DNA from: a virus
DNA length: 64,000 nucleotides
IMG/VR virus record: IMGVR_UViG_3300036766_001793
Coordinates: 1-64,000 of that record
Reading direction: 5' to 3' (one strand)
Part shown: piece after piece, positions 35,801 through 41,987 of the stretch
How positions within the stretch are numbered: the first letter of the stretch is position 1
How the letters are laid out: each line of letters starts with the position of its first letter
Notes under the pieces: generated by a model
Seen by the model: only the letters and a program-made list of their open reading frames with translations
Databases searched by the model: none
Told to the model about the DNA's origin: nothing
Made by a program: the position numbers and the translations under genes

Positions 35801-38192
35801 CGGTCGCCGTGAAGGAGAGGTCGTACCCGGAGCCGTCAGAGTCACCGACGCCGACCTGGAACCAGTTGGGCGGCCACGAGTCGTCCCGCCTGACGAGGAC
35901 CTGGGCCTCGTTCGAGAAGGCCTGGCCGTCGCTGGCCCGGAGGTACAGGTGGTTGTCGCCGTCCGTGAGGCCAGGGGCGTTGTACGCCACCTGGAAGGAC
36001 CGCTGCGCGCCGGTCTGGGCCGAGCCGGAGGCGACCGACGTCCCTCCGCCCCCGGGGCCCGTCCTGAGGTCCCACTGGATCGAGGCCTGCTCCTGGTCCG
36101 CGGCGGTCAGCCTGAGGGTCCAGCTGGGGTTGCCGGGGCCCGTCCTGGAGCACGCCCCGTACCCGACCGGCCCGGCGGACAGAGTCGGCGGCGTATTCGG
36201 CTGCGGGATCTGGGCCTGGATGGCCAGCTCGTGCGGGTTGAGGGCCCCGTCCCAGAACCTGAGATAGGCGACCGCCGGCGGGGCCGGCACGAAGTCGCCC
36301 GCGAGGGCGGCCCCGGAGGTGGCCGTCCCGGAGGCGAGCAGGGCCCCGGCGCCGGCCGCCTGGGTCCTGAGCTCCCAGTGGAGCTCTCCGGGGGCGGTCG
36401 ACAGGTTGTCGTACAGGGTGGCGGAGAGCCGCCAGCCGGCCCCGCCAGGGGCGACGGCCCCGGAGGACGCCCCGGGGGCGGCGACCTGGTCGGCCAGGAC
36501 GGTGAACGGGAGGGCGTTGCTCTGCTGGAGGGTGCTCGGGTTGTACGCTATGAGGTACACCACCCTGTCCCCGTCCGGGAACGTGTAGGCGGTGGAGGGG
36601 TTCGTCCAGAGGACCGGGTACCTGTCGTCGGTGTCGGTCCCGAAGGTCCCGGGCTCGCCCCCGGGGCCGTAGCCGCCGTTCTGGACGAGCTGCCCGCTGG
36701 AGAGGCCTGCCCCGGTCCTGACCTGCCAGAGGAACTCCTGGGCGGGGGACGCGGCCAGGGTCGCCCGGAGCCTCGCCGCCATGGAGTTCGGGCCGATCCT
36801 GGTCGCCTGGAACGGGGCGGCCTCGGCGTACTCGACCCTCGGCTCCCCGCCGTAGGACAGGGTCACGAAGCCGGCCGTCGCCGGGTCCAGGTACACCTGG
36901 AACCTGGTCTCCTGCGGGTTGCCGGCCCCGTCGTACCACCTGATCCACCTGTCGGCGGGGACCCCGACCACGACCGACGGGTCGGACTGGACGGCGAAGC
37001 TCTCGGCCTGGCCGGCCGTCGCCCTCCCTGATGCCAGGGTGGCCCCGCTTCCATCTCCGCCGGTGCGGATCTCCCACCGCAGCTCGCCTGCGCCCGAGGA
37101 CAGGTCGTCCTGCAGGGCCGTGGTGAGCGACCAGGATCTGTCCGCCTGCACGCTCGGGTTGGCGAACCCGGAGGTCCCCCCGGCGGCCTGGTCGTCCCTC
37201 TTGAGGGCGAACGGGTAGTCCTGGGACACCAGGCCTGGGCCGGCGTTCGGGGAGTTGTCGACCGTGAAGTAGAGGGTCTGGTTCCCGTTCTGCAGCCCGG
37301 GGGCGTCCCTGGCTATCAGGACGGCCTGCCCCACGTCGCTGCCCAGGAAGGCCAGGCCCGCCACGAGCGTCCCGGACCTGCCCGGCCCGGTCCTGACCTG
37401 CCCGGCGAGGCTCCTCCCCGGGATGTTCGGATCGTCGGCTGTGAAGAAGAGGAACCACGGGGTGTTGAGCGGCCCGGTCCTCGTCCACGTGGGGCCGTAG
37501 TACGCCGCCGGCCCGCCGGTGACGGCCGGCGGCTGGGACGGCGGTGGGGCCGGCCCGAGGAGGACGATGGAGGTCGACTGCGCCTGGACGATGGGGGACC
37601 CTGAGCTGGCCGTCCTGTCAGGCGTGAACCCGCCCGAGGCGAGCTGCGCCCACGAGATGTCGCGCCCCATGCCGGCGATGGGGGCCGCGTCGTCGTCGTG
37701 GGAGATGATGCCCGAGGCCCTGGGGCCGACGATCGGCGGGAGGCCGGCCGCCCTCCTGGCCAGGTAGCTGTTGATGAGCGCGCACCCGGCGTAGGGGGTC
37801 GTGACCCCGGGTGAGGTCATGACGGTCCCAGAGGTCTGCCTGGCCCCGGCGACCTGCCCGACCTGCCCGACTCCGCCGCGGAAGGCGTGCGCCTCCAGGG
37901 TGCTCCACGAGACGGCCTGGGAGAACCCGCAGGAGAACGTCGGGCTGGACCCGAGGGCTGCCGTGGCCTCCATGTGCCAGATCTCCGACTTTTGCGAGGG
38001 GCCGTAGTCGCTGTCTATCCTGGAGAAGCCGGCGGGCGCGACGAAGTCGGCCGCGAGGGGGCTGGCCCACTGGACGAAGAGGACTATGTCGTCCCCGGGT
38101 TGGAGTCCGACCCCGCCCTGCCTGGAGAGGGCCGGCGCCGCGTTTGGGTAAGCCCCGGAGGGCGCCCACTTCGCGACGTAGCTCCAGCCCAC
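32892..38192 (-). CDS. Giant tail lysin / tail-tip protein, 1766 aa
   Basis: GTG at 38190-38192. Domain order by eye: N-terminal virion-attachment part (1-215); about five Ig/Fn3-like repeats (217-870) with the recurring pattern (D)xLS..PGELRWE(L)RT...GxxLASGxATSG; a barrel-like domain (about 915-1190) with LDFVMIDITDEAW; a lytic-transglycosylase (SLT) domain near 1270 (ALWTVQHESGGL...GTGIFQM, catalytic Glu in HESGG); and a C-terminal M23 LytM-type endopeptidase (1634-1766) with VGDHVSAGQQIAVSD..GFSTGPHLHYEV. It probably digests peptidoglycan during entry and binds the host. Confidence 0.85.
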   Translation of the reverse strand: MGWSYVAKWAPSGAYPNAAPALSRQGGVGLQPGDDIVLFVQWASPLAADFVAPAGFSRIDSDYGPSQKSEIWHMEATAALGSSPTFSCGFSQAVSWSTLEAHAFRGGVGQVGQVAGARQTSGTVMTSPGVTTPYAGCALINSYLARRAAGLPPIVGPRASGIISHDDDAAPIAGMGRDISWAQLASGGFTPDRTASSGSPIVQAQSTSIVLLGPAPPPSQPPAVTGGPAAYYGPTWTRTGPLNTPWFLFFTADDPNIPGRSLAGQVRTGPGRSGTLVAGLAFLGSDVGQAVLIARDAPGLQNGNQTLYFTVDNSPNAGPGLVSQDYPFALKRDDQAAGGTSGFANPSVQADRSWSLTTALQDDLSSGAGELRWEIRTGGDGSGATLASGRATAGQAESFAVQSDPSVVVGVPADRWIRWYDGAGNPQETRFQVYLDPATAGFVTLSYGGEPRVEYAEAAPFQATRIGPNSMAARLRATLAASPAQEFLWQVRTGAGLSSGQLVQNGGYGPGGEPGTFGTDTDDRYPVLWTNPSTAYTFPDGDRVVYLIAYNPSTLQQSNALPFTVLADQVAAPGASSGAVAPGGAGWRLSATLYDNLSTAPGELHWELRTQAAGAGALLASGTATSGAALAGDFVPAPPAVAYLRFWDGALNPHELAIQAQIPQPNTPPTLSAGPVGYGACSRTGPGNPSWTLRLTAADQEQASIQWDLRTGPGGGGTSVASGSAQTGAQRSFQVAYNAPGLTDGDNHLYLRASDGQAFSNEAQVLVRRDDSWPPNWFQVGVGDSDGSGYDLSFTATDDLSLDPGEIRWEWRDASDGGGALLAGGTATSGQQVAERVAEPSVGQRWLRVFDGACNPAEREFSVEAAPAQPPPFGVPPRGCGRSVLYDAPAATQQTGGQPRAQVNLCDRVPSGKYVVSRAPRPSLGQLSQQVNGHGLRGVVLKLSSFSRAPGWSPSLQGEDWQVHQAQLLADQLPGQAVGSQLAGAQTLRAGGLVIGGLFELGRDAFESPSLAARAVAHARNRLNLDFVMIDITDEAWKGRMARSKALALFQHVQGQYVRSRHGPRVPRLSQHCPTFAVLPPATAGWGELLSADGCFEPFVNGYSGPATFAAPRVPAGSTSLAAAWQWCRPWDESGRGIGRAELVVDVRNGQSPGATVDLAVTDGAVTVTFPQQRTNWTPRSGLVVYDDLDALSAHGPEGADPSGYWEYDGLNPLEGAVVPVYDPDPFPPIVAGAHFGSAPGTVPAPGGGGSSLSFPPEVEQHRAAVAAVFPAGLVNKALWTVQHESGGLNVQQSGGGPGTGIFQMEACTYPWGFVAYAPCPPYRPLTVGDGLARPIPEQVQAAYDLLLASDAGGVDPNGKEVFYPWGELPGGNYQTGWGSFRAGFPYDLDGGGSPEAGPSQEPPAGLPAPGGSPRIYVSTENWKTGHLGDSHFPQWAEVATPDCAGARGTRRLADGWLELNGIRPLSEPHGTPLPDGQLVLSGTPLPGDDGQLPLFIEVRRSQSDGDLRTKFTLILPVADPARMRDTAGVAPSGIPISRPAITEIVDVAGALHSHAPRKSGGRIPEVWESAEEWCLGATTPAAEIPAPRGTPGARPPPGSGGGAPAASTGCPCEAGFTMTAGCAWHQAVENLQAIDVGVPGGTAVYATCGGVVSYRDWDQRYGPNPPLCAYRDWDGTILGFLPCGYGVMMSVDCDDGQTSMRYGHLDQSMPTSSAFPAVGDHVSAGQQIAVSDNTGFSTGPHLHYEVRVNGVTVCPENLVPAGCVS

Positions 38193-38193
38193 C

Positions 38194-38739
38194 CTATCCC
38201 CCCGCCCCGATGTCCCTCAGGTGCTGCCTGGCGGGGGCGTCGTGGTCCGCGTCGGGGTCTACCAGGCAGAAGCCCTGGGCGGTCGGGCCGTACGGGTGGA
38301 CGCCGCCCTCGATGAGATCCCTGAGCGGCGCGAAGGCAGGCTCGGCCTCAGCCCTCGCGAGCAGCCTGGCGACCCTCCACTGGAGCCCCTGCGCCAGCGC
38401 CCAGGGAGGGCAGTCCGTCCCCGCCCTCGCGTCCCACTCCGGGTCTAGCTGCACCTTCCCGGCTGTCCTGGGGTGGGCCCACCAGACGCCTGAGAGCGGG
38501 ATCCCGGCCGCGACCGAGTGCCGGTCGACCAGCCTCTGGCACTCCCGGTCCGAGAGCTGCCTGCCCGACGGCGCCGGGGGCGCGACCATCCCGGCCGCCT
38601 CCCACACCTGGGCCGGCGCCCCCCACTCGGCCAGGCGCTCGGCCAGCCTGCGCTCGTCCAGGGCCCTGGCCTCGACGACCCTCGCCGGGGTCGCGACCCC
38701 GGACCGGTGCATCTGCGCGACCAGCGCGGCCCTGCTCAA
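38194..38739 (-). CDS. Hypothetical protein, 181 aa, TTG start
   Basis: TTG at 38737-38739 overlaps the upstream TGA (TTGA). Helical with LSRAALVAQMHRSGVATPAR VVEARALDERRLAERLAEWG at the front, a winged-helix-like look, and HPYGPTAQGFCLVDPDADHD near the end. Two CDS downstream of the RNA ligase gene, in the accessory block behind the tail genes. Function unknown. Confidence 0.6.
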   Translation of the reverse strand: MSRAALVAQMHRSGVATPARVVEARALDERRLAERLAEWGAPAQVWEAAGMVAPPAPSGRQLSDRECQRLVDRHSVAAGIPLSGVWWAHPRTAGKVQLDPEWDARAGTDCPPWALAQGLQWRVARLLARAEAEPAFAPLRDLIEGGVHPYGPTAQGFCLVDPDADHDAPARQHLRDIGAGG

Positions 38740-39089
38740 GCGTCCGCCATCCCGGAGGACGGGGATGCAGGGTGCCCCGCCCGGGTCACCCTCCTCCACA
38801 GCTCCTCGATCTCGCGGCCCATGGTCGTCTCGGTCGCCACCTCGAACCTCAGGACCCCGTCGTACTCGAGCACCCTGGCGACCCAGCCCGGCCCCTCAGA
38901 CTGGAGCGTCCTGAACCGGCCGCCGACAGAGGACTCCGAGCAGAGGACCTCGCCCTCACCGGTGGCGCACCCGCAGCCTGCCGAGGCGCACAGGCACAGG
39001 CACTCGCACGCGTCCGCGAGGAGGGCCTTGATGTAGGCCTCCCTGGCCTCCCCGCGCTGGAGGTGCACGGTCCACCCGAATACCTTCAT
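38736..39089 (-). CDS. Cys-rich protein, 117 aa, leaderless
   Basis: ATG at 39087-39089, 6 nt after TAAAAT. MKVFGWTVHLQRGEAREAYI KALLADACECLCLCASAGCGC then a beta-rich C-terminal half. The seven Cys between residues 28 and 43 probably bind metal. Confidence 0.65.
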   Translation of the reverse strand: MKVFGWTVHLQRGEAREAYIKALLADACECLCLCASAGCGCATGEGEVLCSESSVGGRFRTLQSEGPGWVARVLEYDGVLRFEVATETTMGREIEELWRRVTRAGHPASPSSGMADA

Positions 39090-39093
39090 GGTC

Positions 39094-39816
39094 TCATTTT
39101 AGCGCGTCCGGCCCCTCGAGGTCCCTGGCCCTGATCTTGGTGAGGACCGGCCTCCCGCGGCGGTCGCGGAGCCCTGGCAGGGTCCTGGCCACCAGCCCCT
39201 CGGCCATCTTGCGCGCGGCCGTGAGCTCTGAGTAGACCCCCAGCCTGACGGCCTCCTCCATCTCCCCGAGGGTCCCGGTGCCGACCACCGGCACGCACTC
39301 GAGGCCAAGCTTGTCGGCCACGTCCTGGGCGTCCCCCATGGACAGCCACCAGCCGTCGATGACCACGTCGAAGACGATGAACGACGGCTGGCCGTAGTCG
39401 CCCCCGCCCTTCTGGATCCCGGCCCCGTAGCCCTCCCCGTAGATGGTCGCCCTCGGGAGGGCAGACCTCCCGAGGGTCGCCAGCAGGTTCATTTCCGAGA
39501 AGGCCTTGAGCAGCGCCGGTGGCATTTGCGCCCGGTCGGTCCGGCCGCCGACGCGCACCGAGCCGGCCGCGGGGTCCCACCCGATCCTGACGTTCGTCCC
39601 GTCGACCTTCTCGGTCCACAGCCACTCGCAGTCCCTGAGCCACTCCAGCTCTGGGGTGGACCACTGGCCGAGCAGCATCTCTCCGCCCGGCCCCCTTTTG
39701 TAGAGCGATTGGATCTTCGGGTACTCCGCCATGAACCAGTCCGGCGGCTCCGCCGGCATCGTCCTCCAGGTAGGCTCGCGAAGCCCCGCCAGGACAGTCT
39801 CCGTCAGCCCTGTCAT
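39094..39816 (-). CDS. RNA ligase (T4 Rnl2-like family), 240 aa
   Basis: Nucleotidyltransferase motif I is EKVDGTNVRIGWDP (lysine nucleophile, KxDGxN) near residue 59. Then RTDRAQMP, ATIYGEGYGAGIQKGGGDYG (motif III-like), PSFIVFDVVIDGWWL (IIIa), VEGLVAR-like EGLVARTLPG (IV) and VLTKIRARD (motif V). ATG at 39814-39816 overlaps the upstream stop. It should seal RNA nicks; with the CCA-enzyme and tRNA it suggests tRNA repair, which is inference. The frame is also open upstream through a separate 55-aa gene, which is taken as a sequence-error effect. Confidence 0.85.
   Translation of the reverse strand: MTGLTETVLAGLREPTWRTMPAEPPDWFMAEYPKIQSLYKRGPGGEMLLGQWSTPELEWLRDCEWLWTEKVDGTNVRIGWDPAAGSVRVGGRTDRAQMPPALLKAFSEMNLLATLGRSALPRATIYGEGYGAGIQKGGGDYGQPSFIVFDVVIDGWWLSMGDAQDVADKLGLECVPVVGTGTLGEMEEAVRLGVYSELTAARKMAEGLVARTLPGLRDRRGRPVLTKIRARDLEGPDALK
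39096..39101 (-). promoter_or_regulatory. Leaderless -10 box TAAAAT
   Basis: TAAAAT, 6 nt, ATG. The box overlaps the stop region of the RNA ligase gene. Confidence 0.6.
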
Positions 39817-39980
39817 TTCTTCAGGCCCGCCGCGAGCCTGTCGATGTTCGTCGTCCCGTGGAGGTTCGGCCCCGCCTTGACAGAGCGGACCACCGTCACC
39901 TCCACCACCAGGGCGTAGTACCGCTCCCCGCCGCCCTGGATCGCCCTCCAGATCGTCCCGTCGTTGGTCGCCAGCAGCAT
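39813..39980 (-). CDS. 55-aa protein
   Basis: ATG at 39978-39980. MLLATNDGTIWRAIQGGGER YYALVVEVTVVRSVKAGPNL is beta-rich. ATGA overlap with the RNA ligase start. Function unknown. Confidence 0.6.
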   Translation of the reverse strand: MLLATNDGTIWRAIQGGGERYYALVVEVTVVRSVKAGPNLHGTTNIDRLAAGLKK

Positions 39981-39982
39981 CG

Positions 39983-40200
39983 TCAGTCCCCTCGAGCCTC
40001 GCCCTGAGGCCTTGTATCGTTCCTTCGTAGTGCTCGCGTTGCCGCGCGAGCCCGGTCCGCTTGGCGTTCACGGCGTGGTTCGCTCTCCCCTCTGCCATCA
40101 GTGCCCTGCGGCGCCAGTACCTCAGCGCCTCTGCCGAGTCCGGCCGCGGGGCTTTCAGGACTTTGAGGAGCGCCCGAGTGTAGTCCCCGTCACCAGACAT
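39983..40200 (-). CDS. Helical protein, about 72 aa (stop lost by probable one-base error)
   Basis: ATG at 40198-40200. MSGDGDYTRALLKVLKAPRP DSAEALRYWRRRALMAEGRA ... HYEGTIQGLRARLEG is helical and basic. The frame lacks a stop as read; one extra G in the GGGG near 39988 would end it at the TGA at 39983-39985. Confidence 0.55.
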
Positions 40201-40549
40201 CGCCGCTCTCGGCCTCGTAGTCCTCGAGGGCCCTCGCCGCCTCTGTGTCCGCTGCCGCGATGGCGTCGGCGCTGATCCTGCCGTAGTTCGTTCTGAGGAG
40301 ACTGGTGCGCCTCAAGGCCCTCAGGGCGACCACCGCGAGCCTGAGCTCTTCCCCCGTCATGGCGGATGGGTCCGGCCCGGAAATCTGTGGCACGAGAGCG
40401 ACTATGCCGCAGAGGCGGCACCGCAGCAATCTCGACCCGCCCACGGTCACGTGGGCGGAGGCCAGAAAGGAGTGCGCGCATCCGGCGGGCAGATCCCTGG
40501 CCGTCGCGTTGCTGAGCTCCGCGCTCACCTGGCTGTCCTTATACTCCAC
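40190..40549 (-). CDS. Zinc-knuckle helical protein, 119 aa
   Basis: GTG at 40547-40549 overlaps the upstream gene. CAHSFLASAHVTVGGSRLLR CRLCG is a Cys/His zinc site; the rest is two helices (MTGEELRLAVVALRALRRTS; ADTEAARALEDYEAES). Function unknown. Confidence 0.65.
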   Translation of the reverse strand: MEYKDSQVSAELSNATARDLPAGCAHSFLASAHVTVGGSRLLRCRLCGIVALVPQISGPDPSAMTGEELRLAVVALRALRRTSLLRTNYGRISADAIAAADTEAARALEDYEAESGDVW

Positions 40550-40772
40550 CGAGCGCCTCCCTCCGGACCATCTCTTCGTACTCCCGCTCGGACGCCTCGT
40601 GGCAGCTGCACAGGCACCCGTCTGCCAGGCACTGCTCCGCGGGGTCGTCAGAGAAGCACCCCATGCAGTAGGCGCCGGGCCAGCCGCTCCACCAGTGGTG
40701 GGCCCCGTCGGAGAGCCCGTGGGGGCTCGGGCAGTCGTGGGCCCCGCGGCGGCAGGACCAGCACTCGGTCAA
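40539..40772 (-). CDS. Cys-rich protein, 77 aa, TTG start
   Basis: TTG at 40770-40772 has an excellent GGAAGGAGCAACC and overlaps the upstream TGA. CWSCRRGAHDCPSPHG (the CxxC..GxHxC style of phage zinc proteins), CMGCFSDD, CLADGCLCSCHE. Function unknown. Confidence 0.65.
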   Translation of the reverse strand: MTECWSCRRGAHDCPSPHGLSDGAHHWWSGWPGAYCMGCFSDDPAEQCLADGCLCSCHEASEREYEEMVRREALGGV

Positions 40773-41047
40773 GGTTGCTCCTTCCGGCGCGCGTCCAGGA
40801 GTGTCTTCGTCTCCTTCGCCAGCTCCCACACCTGTCTCCTGTCCGCGTCGCACGCCTCCTCGGTCACCCCCAGCCTCCCGGACCTCCACTCGTCGAACCA
40901 GCTCTGAGCCAGGGTCGTGAGCAGGCGCGCCTTCTCCTGGGCGACCTCCAGCGGGCTCAGCGACCCCTGCGAATCCGCTTGCTCGGCGTCCTTCGCCGCG
41001 CTCGTCGCCACCTCTTTGCCTAAACCTAGCCACCTGCAAAGTCTCAT
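40769..41047 (-). CDS. Helical protein, 92 aa
   Basis: ATG at 41045-41047 overlaps the upstream stop. Almost all helix (SLSPLEVAQEKARLLTTLAQ SWFDEW; CDADRRQVWELAKETKTLLD). Could be a coiled-coil partner of the adjacent small proteins. Confidence 0.65.
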   Translation of the reverse strand: MRLCRWLGLGKEVATSAAKDAEQADSQGSLSPLEVAQEKARLLTTLAQSWFDEWRSGRLGVTEEACDADRRQVWELAKETKTLLDARRKEQP

Positions 41048-41319
41048 CGAAGGGCCTCCTCCAGCGTCGCGCGGGCCTCTGAGAGTTTGCGGCTGACCTG
41101 GGCGGAGGCGCTACCTTCCGCCGCCGAGATGGCCGCCCACGCCGCCACCGCCGCAGCCCTGAGCTCGCGGCAGCCCTGGGTCTGGCAAGCGGCCCTGGGG
41201 CCCCGCGCCGTGCGCTTCCAGCACTCCCGGGAGTGCCCGGAGTCCAAGGGGCCCCAGCAGATGAGGCAGCGCCCGTAGGAGCTTGGCGCCGCCGACCCGG
41301 CGCCCTCCGACTGTTCCAT
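41044..41319 (-). CDS. Zinc-knuckle helical protein, 91 aa
   Basis: ATG at 41317-41319. CLICWGPLDSGHSRECW and CQTQGC give a zinc site, followed by a long helix (ELRAAAVAAWAAISAAEGSA...KLSEARATLEEALR). Function unknown. Confidence 0.65.
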   Translation of the reverse strand: MEQSEGAGSAAPSSYGRCLICWGPLDSGHSRECWKRTARGPRAACQTQGCRELRAAAVAAWAAISAAEGSASAQVSRKLSEARATLEEALR

Positions 41320-41321
41320 GG

Positions 41322-41968
41322 TCAGCCCTCCGTCAGCCCGAGGCCCAGTATCGCCTCGAGCAGCCTCTCCGCCTGGGGGTTCCCGCGGAGCATCCCCAGG
41401 GCCTCCGTGGCCCCCCTGGCGGCCGCCGCGAGCTCCGCCAGGGCGTCCACCTCGTTGTCGTGCCACTCCATCGCCTGCTCGAAGACGGGGCCCAGGTCGT
41501 CGCCGTCCCTGATGGCCTCGTCCATCCTCTCTATCGCCGACTTCAGGACGGACACCCGCACGCTCGAGCGGATGACCTCCTGCGAGAGGGACTCGACCCT
41601 CGCCCGCCAGTGCCGGCTGACCCGGCACCTGGCGCAGAGGCGGCTCTCCTGTCCGCTCCTGGCGTCCGTCGCCCTCCCGCACTCCGGGCATGCCTCGACC
41701 TCGGTCACCCTTCGCCTGTTGGGCCTGCGGCGGCTCCGGCGCCACTGGCGCCTCCTGAGGTCGTCCTCGCTGAGCCCGAGGCCCGGCGGGATGATCGGCG
41801 GGACCGCCAGGCCGTCGACGACCCTCGGGCGCCCCCTGAGGGATAGGCACGCAGTCCCAGCAGCCTCGCCTCCAGGACGTCCATCTGCCTCAGGTACTCC
41901 TCGTCGGCCGGGCTCGCCCTCACCATCTCCCACAGGAAGCCTCCCTCCCCCGGGCAGAAGCTCTTCAT
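41322..41968 (-). CDS. Helical/zinc protein, about 215 aa (one-base frameshift)
   Basis: ATG at 41966-41968, leaderless. MKSFCPGEGGFLWEMVRASP ADEEYLRQMDVLEARLLGLR AYPSG is one frame; VVDGLAVPPIIPPGLGLSED DLRRRQWRRSRRRPNRRR... CPECG...CARC and the long C-terminal helices are in the next. One extra G in the GGGGG run near 41844 makes it continuous. It has the size and the DLRRRQWRRxRRR basic patch of a phage DNA- or tail-associated accessory protein. Confidence 0.6.
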
Positions 41969-41974
41969 GCCCTG

Positions 41975-41980
41975 ATGGTA
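41975..41980 (-). promoter_or_regulatory. Leaderless -10 box TACCAT
   Basis: TACCAT, 6 nt, ATG. Confidence 0.55.
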
Positions 41981-41987
41981 CCGGGCC

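Noticed and set aside
34488-37031. An 847-codon open frame on the plus strand
   Set aside because: It is antisense to the tail lysin, is Arg/Gly/Pro-rich low-complexity sequence, has no ribosome site, and exists because stops are rare at this GC content.
39094-40200. RNA ligase with a 128-residue N-terminal extension
   Set aside because: The extension overlaps a well-formed 55-aa gene in another frame that is ATGA-coupled to the ligase start; the open frame is attributed to a missing G near 39988.
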